DNA from: CAVUNY01 sp963843535
GTDB lineage: Bacteria; Chloroflexota; Anaerolineae; Anaerolineales; Anaerolineaceae
Direction of reading: 5' to 3'
DNA: 64,000 nucleotides
NCBI GenBank assembly: GCA_963843535.1
Contig: CAWJKU010000004.1
Coordinates: forward strand, 868,001-932,000
Part shown: in pieces, positions 43,809 to 53,953 of the stretch
How positions within the stretch are numbered: position 1 is the first letter of the stretch
Layout of the letters: each line of letters opens with the position of its first letter
Notes under the pieces: generated by a model
The model's database searches: none
The model's input: only the letters and a program-made list of their open reading frames with translations
Told to the model about the DNA's origin: nothing
Translations under genes and position numbers: made by a program

Positions 43809-43838
43809 AGTGTACAATAAGATAACCACATAAGTCAA
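43809..43838 (-). promoter_or_regulatory. Promoter of the transglutaminase gene, placed for a leaderless mRNA
   Basis: TTGACT and TACACT on the minus strand with an 18-nt spacer. The -10 ends 6 nt before the ATG at 43802, and no ribosome site is present. Confidence 0.6.
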
Positions 43839-43903
43839 TTTGTACAATCCTAAGAATTTCTTAATTCGGGCCAGTTTCATCAAAAGCATTTACAAGGTGA
43901 TCC

Positions 43904-44875
43904 ATGGACGTATTATGGCAGTTTGAGATATTAATAAATGTGTTCTTTCAACACCTGGGCAACTGGCTATTGCTTCCGATGAAAGCCATCAGTTTTCTCG
44001 GCCAGGAGGAATTCTTTTTGGTGGTCATGCCGGCCATATATTGGTGCGTGGATTCAAGAAATGGTTTGCGTCTGGGGTTGATGTTGATGGCAACTACCTG
44101 CGTGAATGGGTGGTTAAAGCTGGCATTTCATCACCCACGTCCTTATTGGCTTGACCAGCGCGTCTCTGCACTGGCGACAGAAGCGTCGTTTGGTATGCCT
44201 TCCGGTCATTCTCAAAGCGCGATTGCGATGTGGGGATATCTCTCCAGGATTTACCGCCAAAATAAAACGATATTGTACCTGGCCGCGGGGGTCATATTTC
44301 TCACCGGCATATCCAGAATTTACCTTGGGGTCCATTTTCTGGATCAAGTCGTGGTTGGTTGGCTTGTAGGCGCGGCGCTGATCTGGTTTTTTGTCCATTA
44401 TGAAGCGGCGCTGCTGCGTCTGGTACACAAGCTCGCATTGGTTCAATTGATCGCGGGTATATTCTTAATTTCAATGGGAATGATCGGGGTGAACTTTATG
44501 CTGGCATCCGCAGCAGGTGCAGTGCCAGTTGAGTGGCAGGTGGCTGCCTTAACCGCTTCGGATGCGCCGATCGATCCGCTCGATACGAGCGGGATCATCT
44601 CATTGGCAGGTACGAGCATGGGGCTTGCGGCTGGCGCCGCCTGGGATTGGAGAAAAAATGGGCAGCCAGCGACGAAGGGTGCTCCGCTGCAAAAAATATT
44701 TCGTTATTTATTGGGGCTTGCCGGATTAGCGGCCGTTTATGTCGGTTTAAAGTTGATTTTTCCAGATTCGATAGATTTATTGGGGCTTGCACTGCGCTAC
44801 GTGAGATACGCGATGGTTGGCTTGTGGGTAACCGTATTCGCTCCATCTTTGTTTCGGCGTTTGAGACTGGTATAA
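43904..44875 (+). CDS. PAP2-family phosphatase
   Basis: A 323-residue membrane phosphatase of the PAP2 (type 2 phosphatidic acid phosphatase) family with about seven helices. The three signature motifs are KLAFHHPRP (about 70-78), MPSGHSQ (about 98-104) and SRIYLGVHFLDQ (about 138-149), which carry the catalytic His and Asp. It would act on lipid phosphates or undecaprenyl pyrophosphate outside the cell membrane. The C-terminal 100 residues add a second hydrophobic half. The ATG has AAGGTG upstream. Confidence 0.9.
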   Translation: MDVLWQFEILINVFFQHLGNWLLLPMKAISFLGQEEFFLVVMPAIYWCVDSRNGLRLGLMLMATTCVNGWLKLAFHHPRPYWLDQRVSALATEASFGMPSGHSQSAIAMWGYLSRIYRQNKTILYLAAGVIFLTGISRIYLGVHFLDQVVVGWLVGAALIWFFVHYEAALLRLVHKLALVQLIAGIFLISMGMIGVNFMLASAAGAVPVEWQVAALTASDAPIDPLDTSGIISLAGTSMGLAAGAAWDWRKNGQPATKGAPLQKIFRYLLGLAGLAAVYVGLKLIFPDSIDLLGLALRYVRYAMVGLWVTVFAPSLFRRLRLV

Positions 44876-44899
44876 TAAAACCAGGAAAAGGAGGATGGC

Positions 44900-45109
44900 A
44901 TGGGAAAACTGGTTAATTTTTTGCTCGGGGCTGTGACTGGGGCGCTTGTGGCTGGTGTTGTGGTGACTCTATTTGCGCCATCTTCAGGCATCGAACTGCA
45001 GGACCAGGTCAAGGCATATATGCATAACATGCAGGATGAGGTGAAGTCTGCGCGCGAAATGCGGCGCCGCGAACTGGAAGAACAATTGGCAAAATTACGG
45101 CAATCATAG
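44900..45109 (+). CDS. YtxH-like small membrane protein
   Basis: A 69-residue protein with one N-terminal glycine-rich helix (about residues 4-26, LLGAVTGALVAGVVVTLFAPSS) and a charged helical tail, the YtxH pattern. Family function is unclear. GGAGG lies 6 nt before the ATG, so the start is firm. It follows the PAP2 gene after 24 nt and ends before a convergent terminator. Confidence 0.75.
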   Translation: MGKLVNFLLGAVTGALVAGVVVTLFAPSSGIELQDQVKAYMHNMQDEVKSAREMRRRELEEQLAKLRQS

Positions 45110-45123
45110 CCGTTCATAGAATC

Positions 45124-45160
45124 GCAAAGCTCTCCTGCAGAACTGGCAGGAGAGCTTTGC
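45124..45160. terminator. Bidirectional terminator between convergent genes
   Basis: Perfect 15-bp arms GCAAAGCTCTCCTGC / complement around a 7-nt loop, between the ends of converging genes. T-tracts are weak, so efficiency is uncertain. Confidence 0.65.
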
Positions 45161-45226
45161 ATTCATCGCGTATTCCACCATGCGCGGCGGATTATTGAAC
45201 AGAAATGGTCATCGCGGAGTACTTTT

Positions 45227-47311
45227 TTAAGGTTTAATGCTAAACGTGTAATTGCCAGGCTGGCGGGTGAAGCGCGTTGTCCCGCTAACTACCAGGGTGA
45301 CGTCGCTGGTCAGATTCAGGGGCAGGCTGATTGACTGGTTTGGCGCGATCTGCAGGTATTGGACGGAACGCGGTTTGTCATCTGTGACCAGGGAGAGGCG
45401 GAACGTTTGCGGCAAACGGTTCTGCATGCGCACAAAACCTGATGCTTTCCAACCACCGTCATCGGCTTCAAAATCGGTTTTGTAATTGATCTGGGGGATT
45501 TCGACATCATCCAGGAGCAGTCCTTCTCCGTTCACCGCGGCATCCGTGATGTATTCAAACTGCAGGGTAACCTTCTGCCCGGCGAATTGGGATAAATCGA
45601 CTTTTTCCTGGATCCAGGTATTAGTTTTACCGTTATATCCACAGCTGTAATTAGCGCCGGTGATATTTTCTTCGGTGCAGGAAGGTGTCTTTATGATTTT
45701 CCAGGTGTTTCCGCCGTCTGTGGTGGCCGTCAGGTACAGATAATCATAATGCTCTTCGAGGTCGTACCAGGTCCAGTAATTCATAGAAATGGGACCCTGA
45801 AGGTTCGAAAAATCGAATGTTTGGGAAAGAGTTATATCCGATTCGTCCCCTTTATTCGACCAGAAGGCATAATTTCCACTGTGGACGTTGACCGGCAGCA
45901 CGCCGACTTCTTGAGCGCCCTGGAATGACAGGGTGTAATTGCCGCGGCAGGTAATGTGGATGTAATCTGTGCCGTATTGGTTGACCGTCCGCGTTTGGTC
46001 GGTGGTAGGGCAAGCGCGGATGGTTTCGGTGTCTTTTACCGTGGGCGCTCCGGGATAGTTGACATAGGTATACCGGCCGTCACCCACCCTGGCATCATCG
46101 ATATAATTCGTAAGTGTCCAATCGACAAACACATCGTCAGCAGTCACAGGCTGGCCGGTGGCGGCATTGGTGATTTTTTCCTCACTCAAAACATGGTCGA
46201 TACTTCCCAATCCATTGGCAGGATCCGCCACGACAGACTGGGTCGCTTTTTCGCCAAAGCGGTTGAGAAAGTAGTTCAAGAAGAGGAACGACGCGCCGTA
46301 ATGAGGGCTGGTGGAATTTTTATCGTTTGGCCAGTCGGTCAGCTGCAAATCGGGGTTGCGCGCAAAAAGAAAATCGTGGCCGCCAATATCATATCCATTT
46401 AGGAAGGCTGCCAATTCGGAGAAACCCTCGTTCACCCAGGATTCTTCATTGCGGTCGCGGTACCAGTGGATCATGTGTTGAAATTCATGGGCCAGCACGG
46501 TGTAAATATAGCTGTCCGCCAGGTTCGTAAAGCTTGCGGCATTCATCACGAACATTTCGTGGCCATTCGAATAGGGGGATGCTTCTGGGGGAATGGAATC
46601 GGCGGAGGAAAAATATCCGGCGACACGGCTTCCCAGGCCGCGGGTCAGCAGGATATAGAGGTGAGGATCGTTATCTACCCCAGGCGTCCATTCACTACCA
46701 AAAAATTCACGGTCGGTTGGATAAATTTTATTCTCGAAGGTCTCACACAGCTTTTGGAGATCAGCCGCATTATACCGGATTCCGTCCTGGATCCAGAAAT
46801 AAAGGTGAGGGGTTGAAAAGGCAAGTTTGGCCTTTACCTGGCTTTGCACGTCGGTATCCCCGTTCACGATCCAGAAGGATTGGGCGTCTCCTAATTTGTA
46901 AGCCGTCGGCTCGCCAGGAAGGGTGGGTGGGATGACGGGTTTGCCCTGCAGGCGGTGTGCCAGATCCAGTGGATCGTTAACCGGCACTTCGGCCTGGCTT
47001 AATGTCTTTAGCGTTTCCCGCGCCATAGTCAGGTCGACCGCGAGAACGGCCGTGGGAATGCTCTCTGGGGTGGTGGTTGAGGTTATAGCTGAAATAGTGG
47101 GGGTTGGTTTTTCTATCTGCGCGGATGCGGTTGGCGTGGGGGTTTCTGTTTTTCCCCTGGTTTCGAGCACATACCGGATAACCAGGTAGCCGCTACCGAC
47201 CACACACACCATGATCAGGCAGCCCATCGCGACCAGGAATATGCCCAGGAGGCCTAAAAAGTTATTTTGACGCTGAGGTTGGGGAGGTTGGTTTTCAGTA
47301 GGTATATTCAT
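45227..47311 (-). CDS. Membrane-anchored zinc metallopeptidase (immune-inhibitor-A-like)
   Basis: A 694-residue protein with one N-terminal helix (about residues 18-45) and an extracytoplasmic part. After a Thr/Pro-rich linker the peptidase has the zinc motif VLAHEFQHMIHWY, followed by NEGFSELAAFL with the third Glu ligand, as in M6-like peptidases. The C-terminal part (about 490-610) has beta-rich repeats (MNYWTWYDLEEHYDYLYL) like the immune inhibitor A / MAM-type domain. Function may be extracellular proteolysis. A promoter (TTGATA-16-TATAAT, 47370 to 47343) lies upstream. It is convergent with the YtxH-like gene. Confidence 0.85.
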   Translation of the reverse strand: MNIPTENQPPQPQRQNNFLGLLGIFLVAMGCLIMVCVVGSGYLVIRYVLETRGKTETPTPTASAQIEKPTPTISAITSTTTPESIPTAVLAVDLTMARETLKTLSQAEVPVNDPLDLAHRLQGKPVIPPTLPGEPTAYKLGDAQSFWIVNGDTDVQSQVKAKLAFSTPHLYFWIQDGIRYNAADLQKLCETFENKIYPTDREFFGSEWTPGVDNDPHLYILLTRGLGSRVAGYFSSADSIPPEASPYSNGHEMFVMNAASFTNLADSYIYTVLAHEFQHMIHWYRDRNEESWVNEGFSELAAFLNGYDIGGHDFLFARNPDLQLTDWPNDKNSTSPHYGASFLFLNYFLNRFGEKATQSVVADPANGLGSIDHVLSEEKITNAATGQPVTADDVFVDWTLTNYIDDARVGDGRYTYVNYPGAPTVKDTETIRACPTTDQTRTVNQYGTDYIHITCRGNYTLSFQGAQEVGVLPVNVHSGNYAFWSNKGDESDITLSQTFDFSNLQGPISMNYWTWYDLEEHYDYLYLTATTDGGNTWKIIKTPSCTEENITGANYSCGYNGKTNTWIQEKVDLSQFAGQKVTLQFEYITDAAVNGEGLLLDDVEIPQINYKTDFEADDGGWKASGFVRMQNRLPQTFRLSLVTDDKPRSVQYLQIAPNQSISLPLNLTSDVTLVVSGTTRFTRQPGNYTFSIKP

Positions 47312-47342
47312 TAAAATTGTCTTTTCAAAGCAAGGTGCAAAA

Positions 47343-47370
47343 ATTATAAACGAACCGCTGTCAATATCAA
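47343..47370 (-). promoter_or_regulatory. Promoter of the metallopeptidase gene
   Basis: TTGATA and TATAAT on the minus strand with a 16-nt spacer, 31 nt before the start codon. Confidence 0.55.
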
Positions 47371-47386
47371 GCTACCTTAAAAAATC

Positions 47387-48799
47387 CTAATATGCCCCTT
47401 TACCTCTTAAAACCACCCAGATGGTTTTGAGGATGATTTGCAGATCCAGCCAGATGGTGTAATGTTGGACATAATACAGGTCTTCTTCGGTATGCAGGTG
47501 CATGGGTTTGTCACTGCGCCCATGGATCTGCCACCAACCGGTCATGCCCTGAGGCATGGCGAACCGCTTGCGCTGCCAGGGTTGATAATGGTCGACCAGC
47601 ATGGGCATTTCGGGCCGGGGACCGACCAGGCTCATCTCTCCGCGCAGCACATTGAATAACTGGGGGAGCTCATCGATGCTGGTTCTCCGTAAAAAACGGC
47701 CGAGCGGCGTAACGCGCGGATCGTTTTGAATTTTATGGATCGGGTTGCCCTGGGGATCAACCTGCATGACTTGAGGCAGGAGCTGGTCGGCGTTTTGCAC
47801 CATGGTGCGAAATTTGAGCATATCAAAGATGCGCCCATTTTCGCCGGCGCGCCTGGCGCGGTAAAAAACCGGGCCCGGGCTGGTCAGACGCACGAGCAAA
47901 GCTACAACCGCCATTAAGGGAAAGGCAACCGTCATCCCGACCAGGGTGACGGTGACATCAAAGGCGCGTTTTGTCATGCGCTGGTATTCAGTGAGCGCCG
48001 GCGCGCGCAGATTCAACATGGGGATGCCCGCCAGTTCTTCCACTGAAGCCCGGTGTAAAGTAAGCGAAAAATAATCCGGAATGACCCACACCTGCACCGG
48101 CAGGTCGTGCAGTTCGCTGACTGCCCAATTCAGGCGTTCATGGGCAGAGCGCGGCAAGGCGACCACCACATCGTCAACGCGCTCCTGGCTGATCACCTGC
48201 CGCAGCTGGTCAATGCTGCCCAGCACCGCCAGATTCTTGTGCTGCAGCTCAGGATCATCGTCGAGCAGGCCTACCAGGTGCAGCCCCAGACCCGGCTGAG
48301 TGGAAATCAACTGGGTTAATTGGCTGGCGCCCTCGCCTGCGCCTAAAATCAGGATTCTGCGCTGGGCGACATGCTCTTTCAACTGGTGGCGAAACAACCA
48401 GCGCGCCACGGCTCGCCAGCCGACAAACAGGCAGAACGTCAGCAGGCAGAAGAAAAAGAACAGGACGCGCGAAACATCGCGATACGTGATAAACAGCACT
48501 CCTGCCATAGCCACCATTGCCAGCATGGAGCTGGCGGTCAGGCTGCTGAATTCATCTACCACGCGCAGGTTTTTTCGTCCGTCGTACACAGCAAAAGCCA
48601 GCATGATCCCTACCCATAAAATGGGGAAGAGATAATACAGCTCCTCCGGCAGGCGGATGGGGAAGGGTACGTCCTCCACCCCCGGCAGGCCGTTGAGCAG
48701 CGGGCGGATCGGTCCGGAGATGCGCAGGGTAAATCCGGCCAGGATGCCATCCAGCACCATGGAGAAGATCGAAAAGGTAATGGAAAATCGGCGGAGCAT
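47387..48799 (-). CDS. Exopolysaccharide initiating sugar transferase (WbaP/CpsE type)
   Basis: A 470-residue polyprenyl-phosphate glycosylphosphotransferase that loads the first sugar-1-phosphate onto the lipid carrier. It has about five N-terminal helices, a CoA-binding-like region (LILGAGEGASQL), then one more helix and the C-terminal catalytic domain with KRAFDVTVTL, MLKFRTM and RRTSIDELPQLFNVLRGEMS and LVGPRPE. This is the full polyisoprenyl-phosphate transferase layout. It is the last gene of a minus-strand polysaccharide cluster and starts 7 nt after the WecG gene. The sugar is unknown. Confidence 0.93.
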   Translation of the reverse strand: MLRRFSITFSIFSMVLDGILAGFTLRISGPIRPLLNGLPGVEDVPFPIRLPEELYYLFPILWVGIMLAFAVYDGRKNLRVVDEFSSLTASSMLAMVAMAGVLFITYRDVSRVLFFFFCLLTFCLFVGWRAVARWLFRHQLKEHVAQRRILILGAGEGASQLTQLISTQPGLGLHLVGLLDDDPELQHKNLAVLGSIDQLRQVISQERVDDVVVALPRSAHERLNWAVSELHDLPVQVWVIPDYFSLTLHRASVEELAGIPMLNLRAPALTEYQRMTKRAFDVTVTLVGMTVAFPLMAVVALLVRLTSPGPVFYRARRAGENGRIFDMLKFRTMVQNADQLLPQVMQVDPQGNPIHKIQNDPRVTPLGRFLRRTSIDELPQLFNVLRGEMSLVGPRPEMPMLVDHYQPWQRKRFAMPQGMTGWWQIHGRSDKPMHLHTEEDLYYVQHYTIWLDLQIILKTIWVVLRGKGAY

Positions 48800-48806
48800 G
48801 AGAATA

Positions 48807-49562
48807 TCAGTCGGTCGGAAATTTTTTGAGGCCGGTTAGCTGAAGGAAAATCAACCCCATAAACAATGGATTATTGATCAAGTAGCGCTTCCACAATCGG
48901 CGCGGTTCCGTCGCCAGGCGGAACAACCACTCCAGCCCACTGCGCTGCATCCAGTGCGGAGCCTGTTTTTTTACGCCAGCGTGAAAATCGAAAGCTGCCC
49001 CTACGCCGATCATCACCGGGGCTGTGACCTTGCCGAGGTGTTCTGCCATCCAGATCTCTTGTTTGGGGGTGGATAACCCTACCCAGACGATGTCTGCGTG
49101 GGAGTCGTTTATTTTATTCACCGCGGTAAGGTCTTCTTCAGGGGTTAATGGCCTGAATGGGGGAGTGTCACATCCTGCCACCGCCAACCCAGGAAATTTC
49201 TCCGTGAGCCTGGACGCCAACTGCTCCGCGACGCCAGGAGCACCGCCGTAAAAGTAATGTTTCCACCCATTGACCGGCGACCGCTGGCAAACCGCCAGCA
49301 GCAGATCCGGCCCATATACCCGCCGGGTGTTTTTACAGCCGTGCAGCCGACTCAGCCAGACCAGCGGCATACCATCCGGCGTGACCAGTCCAGCATGATT
49401 GTGAATTTGCCGGAGGCGAGGCGAACGCTGCAATTCCATCACACCGTGTACGCCGGTGACACAGATATAATTGTTTTTCTTATTTTCGATCCAGGCATTA
49501 ATTGTGGATAATGCTTGCCCCATATTGATTGTGCTTATATTAACACCCAAAATATTGAGCAT
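48807..49562 (-). CDS. WecG/TagA/CpsF-family glycosyltransferase
   Basis: A 251-residue glycosyltransferase (GT26) that adds ManNAc-type or ManNAcA-type sugars to a lipid-linked precursor. Typical motifs are TPDGMPLVW, YFYGGAPGVAE, VGLSTPKQE and GVGAAFDFHAGVKKQAPHWMQ, with RRLWKRY near the end. Together with the downstream sugar transferase it makes the first steps of a surface polysaccharide. The ATG at 49562 lies 6 nt after TATAAA, but the AT-rich context makes that weak evidence. Confidence 0.93.
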   Translation of the reverse strand: MLNILGVNISTINMGQALSTINAWIENKKNNYICVTGVHGVMELQRSPRLRQIHNHAGLVTPDGMPLVWLSRLHGCKNTRRVYGPDLLLAVCQRSPVNGWKHYFYGGAPGVAEQLASRLTEKFPGLAVAGCDTPPFRPLTPEEDLTAVNKINDSHADIVWVGLSTPKQEIWMAEHLGKVTAPVMIGVGAAFDFHAGVKKQAPHWMQRSGLEWLFRLATEPRRLWKRYLINNPLFMGLIFLQLTGLKKFPTD

Positions 49563-49627
49563 AGTATTTTTATATATTTTTATTACGATTGAAAATTGAA
49601 GTATCTCATTTATCGAGATGAGGAGCT

Positions 49628-50809
49628 TTATGAAAGTACTGTTTGATAGACTTTTTCCGTAAGCTCAGCAAGATGTTCCCATGAATATCGACTTGACACC
49701 TTTTTATAACCATTCATTCCCAATTGATCTGCTATGGATGGATTTTCGAGGAGATATATAATTCTTTTAGAAATTTCCTGAGGTTCTTGATTTGCTAAAT
49801 ATCCATCTACCCCGTCACTAATCACTTCACTGACTGCTGGGATTGGACAGCCGATAACCGGTTTCTTAAATGACCAGGCTTCAGTATAAACTCCGCCAAA
49901 ACTTTCTTGTAAAGAAGGAACACACAATAATGTACAGGCTGCCAGGGCGTTTGTCTTGGTTTGTAGGTTTACTAAACCCATTCGGATAATTCTAGAATCT
50001 AAATACTGTTTGAAGTACTCTTCTGACTTACGGATAGGCGGGCCGATAAAAACAAATTGAACTTCTGGTCTTTTTTGCCAAACAAGCTCTGCGGCCTGGA
50101 GGACCTGACGATAGCCTTTATATTCATAATGTTGGCCTAAGAATAAGACAATCGGACCGATTTTTTGTTTATCTGGCAAAAAATTTGACGGTTCAGCAGA
50201 TTCAGCAAGTATGGGGCCATGTCCAGTAACATGCACGCGTTCAGGTTTAACCCCTGTTGAAATTAAGTATTCTTTTTCAGCCATTGTTAATGCCATGAGC
50301 GCATCGGCTTCACGATAGATTTGATGGTAAACGCGATATAAGAATCCTACCCAGCGCGGGTGGTGTAAAGGAGTAAAAACAAATGGTATTTTTTTTCTCT
50401 TTGCGAATTGATACGAAGCAATGCTGATAGGTTCTCTTCCCAATCTAATATTATGAATTATTTGAGCAGAATGACCGATTTCATCAAGTTGTTCATTGAA
50501 CGCTTCTGCTATTTTATGAGCTGACCGATTCATATAAAAATAATATAGGCTGACCTCAGGGATAAGTCGTAATTTCTGTGATGATGTTAAACCTATAATT
50601 TGCACCGATAGATCATGATAAAAATACTTGTTTCCGGGGTCAGAAGCAAATATTGTTGTACCCAATAGCCAGTCCGTGCGATTTTTATTCCAAAGGGTGG
50701 CAATATTAATTGAATGGTGTTTTCCCAATTGTTGGATTAATTGTTGTAAATGAAGTTGGGCTCCTCCCAATGCAGGAGGAAAACTGGTTATCGTAAAAAA
50801 AAGGTTCAT
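49628..50809 (-). CDS. GT4-family glycosyltransferase of the polysaccharide cluster
   Basis: A 393-residue GT-B enzyme. The N-terminal side starts MNLFFTITSFPPALGGAQ, and the C-terminal side has the E-x7-E-like SLQESFGGVYTEAWSFKKPVIG. Donor and acceptor are unknown. The ATG at 50809 starts a typical GT4 N-terminus; a GTG or ATG 11 codons earlier adds residues that do not fit. The coding sequence is much more AT-rich than the surroundings and marks the start of a low-GC stretch that continues to the flippases. Confidence 0.87.
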   Translation of the reverse strand: MNLFFTITSFPPALGGAQLHLQQLIQQLGKHHSINIATLWNKNRTDWLLGTTIFASDPGNKYFYHDLSVQIIGLTSSQKLRLIPEVSLYYFYMNRSAHKIAEAFNEQLDEIGHSAQIIHNIRLGREPISIASYQFAKRKKIPFVFTPLHHPRWVGFLYRVYHQIYREADALMALTMAEKEYLISTGVKPERVHVTGHGPILAESAEPSNFLPDKQKIGPIVLFLGQHYEYKGYRQVLQAAELVWQKRPEVQFVFIGPPIRKSEEYFKQYLDSRIIRMGLVNLQTKTNALAACTLLCVPSLQESFGGVYTEAWSFKKPVIGCPIPAVSEVISDGVDGYLANQEPQEISKRIIYLLENPSIADQLGMNGYKKVSSRYSWEHLAELTEKVYQTVLS

Positions 50810-50965
50810 CAAAACGATACCTTCGTCAATGAAAATTGACACACAGGTTATTGGTAAGTGTGTGGTCTATTACAAAACAATATGAAGGTCGGGTTTTGCT
50901 CTTTCCCCGATGAAGAAAAATGCATTATGTCTTTAATTTTCCAGGCAATACATTTCTATCCTAAT

Positions 50966-51748
50966 TTATTTTTTGAAACCGACAAATCTTAACTCTCCAT
51001 CGAGCCTTAATAATTGAAGCCCCCAATCCTTGATTTTTACTATTGGATTTTTGTCATAAATTACATTCCAATATAATCTATTGATCTTCATATAACCACT
51101 TTCACGAAGAACTTTGGCAAGACTGAAACTGTTGAATAAAAATAAGTGTCCACGACGGTGGGCTTCGCGCCATTCAGCTCCATTTATTCTCGCATTTAGG
51201 CTGTTGGCGTTAGGCGTAGATACAAAAATCCAACCCCCAGGGATCAATACCTGATAAATAGTGTGCATATCATCCCAAGGTCTGGGTAGATGCTCAACGA
51301 CATCTAAACTGACAACGCCGTCAAATTTAATATCGGCTGGAATTTCACTTATATCCTTAAAGACGGTAATATTCTTTTGCTTTAGAAAATGATAGCCATA
51401 CGGTTCCACTGCATAAACATCTGCACCATCGTTAAGCAGAGCAGTGGTCATATCTCCACGACCAGCGCCATAATCGAGGATTTTCTTTCCTTGAAAGCTC
51501 TTTAGCCTTGAAAATTTTAATAAGTAATCGGAATACAAACTGGCAAGTTGCGGAGTAGTCCCTCCAGTCTCACTGATTTCTTCATCTGGCTTGGTCCAAC
51601 TGTTTTCATATAATTGATCAAGGTCCTGGCTTTTATATAGATGATTACGGATTAGCAATCTACAATTTGGACATTGCATAAAAATATTGTTTTCCCATTT
51701 CCTTGTTAATAAGGTATTGCAATAATTACATTTCATTGCTTCTTCCAT
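50966..51748 (-). CDS. Class I SAM methyltransferase with N-terminal zinc ribbon
   Basis: A 260-residue protein. The N-terminus has two CxxC pairs (CNYC and CPNC, about residues 7-27) like a zinc ribbon; the methyltransferase domain follows with glycine-rich motif I (ILDYGAGRGDM, about 80-90) and VSLDVVEHLPRPWDD. Proteins of this shape often methylate sugars or nucleotide-sugar intermediates. Its place between a glycosyltransferase and flippases supports a sugar modification role. ATG at 51748 has AAGGAG 8 nt upstream; an ATG four codons later is possible. Confidence 0.85.
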   Translation of the reverse strand: MEEAMKCNYCNTLLTRKWENNIFMQCPNCRLLIRNHLYKSQDLDQLYENSWTKPDEEISETGGTTPQLASLYSDYLLKFSRLKSFQGKKILDYGAGRGDMTTALLNDGADVYAVEPYGYHFLKQKNITVFKDISEIPADIKFDGVVSLDVVEHLPRPWDDMHTIYQVLIPGGWIFVSTPNANSLNARINGAEWREAHRRGHLFLFNSFSLAKVLRESGYMKINRLYWNVIYDKNPIVKIKDWGLQLLRLDGELRFVGFKK

Positions 51749-51827
51749 TTATCAACTCCTTCAATAAATTAGAATCCTAAAGTTGTTTAGATGAGTGGGG
51801 CAAAAAATAGTAAATTGGGTAAGAAGA

Positions 51828-52921
51828 TTAATAACCTGCTTTCAAATAAGCTTTCCGCAGGTTTTGTAGATAAAGATATAAACACGTTATTGCCTCTGCG
51901 AGACTTCCCAAAATCAGGCAAAAAGCGACACCTATCAACCCGTTTGAGATTATCGACCATATTCCGATCGTTAGTATAAAAAGGGCAGAGATTGCTTTTG
52001 TCCAAAAAATTTTGGAACTTTGCCCCATCGCGCGAAAAGTTAACCCCATAAATTGACCCGGGATAAATATTACAACGGACAGACCCAGGTAAGGTAATAG
52101 CCAGATACTTTCTTTGTAGTCCTGTAACAAATATATTGTATTGACTATTAACGGGCCGAATACAACCAGAAGAATTGTATATATTCCTGAAATCAATAAT
52201 CCGACTGCACTGATAATGTTGATGTTTTTAGACAAATATATGATGCCATGTTCATGATATTGGCGAGAGAGCAATGGTAGAGTGTAAAGTGTTATTGCTG
52301 CAAAACCTTGTTGCAGAGGTAATATCAAATTTTGCATTGCTCTGAATGCGCCTGCCTGGGCAAGACCTGTAAATGCGCTAATTAGTGGAGGATAAATCCA
52401 AACAATTATCCAGGCTGCAATTGATGCAACAATGATCCATTTGCCATATGCCCAGTTTTCATTAATGACGAACAAAGAGAACGATACGTTTATTTTCACC
52501 TTAAGAAGGCGAACAAGATATAAGGATGAAACTGTACCACAAACACCCATTAATACAAACGCAGAAAAAGGTGATAGCCTACTATTCTGATAAAGCAAGA
52601 TAACTCCGATAATTAGACATAGGGCATAGAAAATACTCCCTCGCGCAGCCATCTCAGAATGTGATTGGACATAGCATGCCTGGCGCATTAACCAATATAA
52701 AAGGATAAAGGGCATTGAAACTGCCAATCCGAACAGCGAACTTTGAACGATAGTATGAAAAAAAAGTGCCCCAATTGCCAGGAATGAGCTTAATAGAGCC
52801 GTAAAAATTAATTGATAGATTGTAATTTTTCCAATATATTCCTCTAAATGCTTGCTGTGATGGGTTGGCCCAAATACAGCCATTGGCTCGAGAATCAACG
52901 CAGTCTGCAATCCAGCTAATT
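51828..52921 (-). pseudogene. Oligosaccharide flippase (Wzx type), N-terminus missing
   Basis: A polytopic MATE/PST-type flippase of 360 readable residues. It aligns by eye with residues about 68-345 of the neighbouring flippase (shared landmarks LILEPMA, YWLMRQ, INENW, FRAMQNL, WLLPYLGLS) and then runs on for about 85 residues to a normal C-terminus. It therefore lacks about 67 N-terminal residues, including the first helix. The TTG at 52910 has no ribosome site and the frame stays open back through codons for Leu-Ala-Gly before it, so no real start is present. The break coincides with the end of the upstream gene. Real deletion or misassembly of paralogues are both possible. Confidence 0.75.
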
Positions 52922-53953
52922 GGATAATCCTAAATACGGCAGTAACCAGGTCGCAGCGATAAAATCGTTCTTGGGGTAAATGATCCTGACTAAATAGGGT
53001 CCTGCTACTACGAGAAGGATCGTATATATGACGGAAAAAATTAACCCTCCGACAACAATGTTTTTGGTAATTTGGTTAAGATATTGAATTCCTTTCTCAT
53101 GCAAAAAGCGGGACATCAAAGGCAAGAAAAGCACCACTAAAGCGATAAGGCCCTGTTGGAGGGGTTGAACGAGGTTCTGCATCGCTCGGAAGATACCAGC
53201 CTCGGATAAACCGCTAAAGAGACTGATCAAAGGAGGATAAATTGCGACAGTAACCCAGTTGGCGATCGAGGCGATCAAAATCCATTTTCCAAACCCCCAA
53301 TTTTCATTAATAATTGAAGACACGTCACTTTTTTGAAAATGAACAGGCAGTATCCGCCATAAAACCATTGAAGAAATCAGGCTGCAAGCGCCCATAGTCA
53401 ACAGGACTGTCCATGAGGTTAAATGACCTGTAAAAAACAATAAAATTGTTCCGGCGATCAATAAGATAAAGTAAAGACCACTTGTGATTAATGCCTTATC
53501 AGGTTTTGACTCTATATAGCAAGATTGACGCATCAACCAATAGGAGAGAATTAAAGGCATTCCACATGCCACACCCCAGAAGGCAGGACGCAATGCTTCG
53601 TCAACAAAGAGAGCCGATAACGCGAAAAGTAGGCCGAAGATTGCAGTCAGACAAAATTGTAATTTGACGAGATGCCCGATATATTGGGGGAGGTTGTCCT
53701 TATGCCTGGTCGATCCGTATATCGCCATCGGTTCAAGGATTATTGCTGATTGAAAACTTGCCAGCAATAAGAAAAGGGAAAATGCTACTGAAAATGCGCC
53801 ATATTCATCATTGGGAAGCCAACGAGCTAACACTAAATTCAGGATGAAATTGGCGCCTGAAAATAATCCTTGATCGATAAAGCTAAAAAATACCTTCTTC
53901 CCAATTGAAAATGATAATAATTTTTTCAAGTTAATCGCTTGAAGAATATGCAA
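52916..53953 (-). pseudogene. Oligosaccharide flippase (Wzx type), C-terminus missing
   Basis: A polytopic flippase of 345 residues, starting near FSIGKKVFFSFIDQGLFSG and ending at WLLPYLGLSN. In the neighbouring paralogue WLLPYLGLS is followed by about 85 more residues (VVIFIPGQFMGLTFRAMG and onwards). Its stop codon TAG is made by the sequence in which the neighbour's truncated start begins. Start is uncertain: TTG at 53953 has no ribosome site, and a downstream TTG is possible. Its role would be flipping lipid-linked repeat units across the membrane. Confidence 0.75.
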
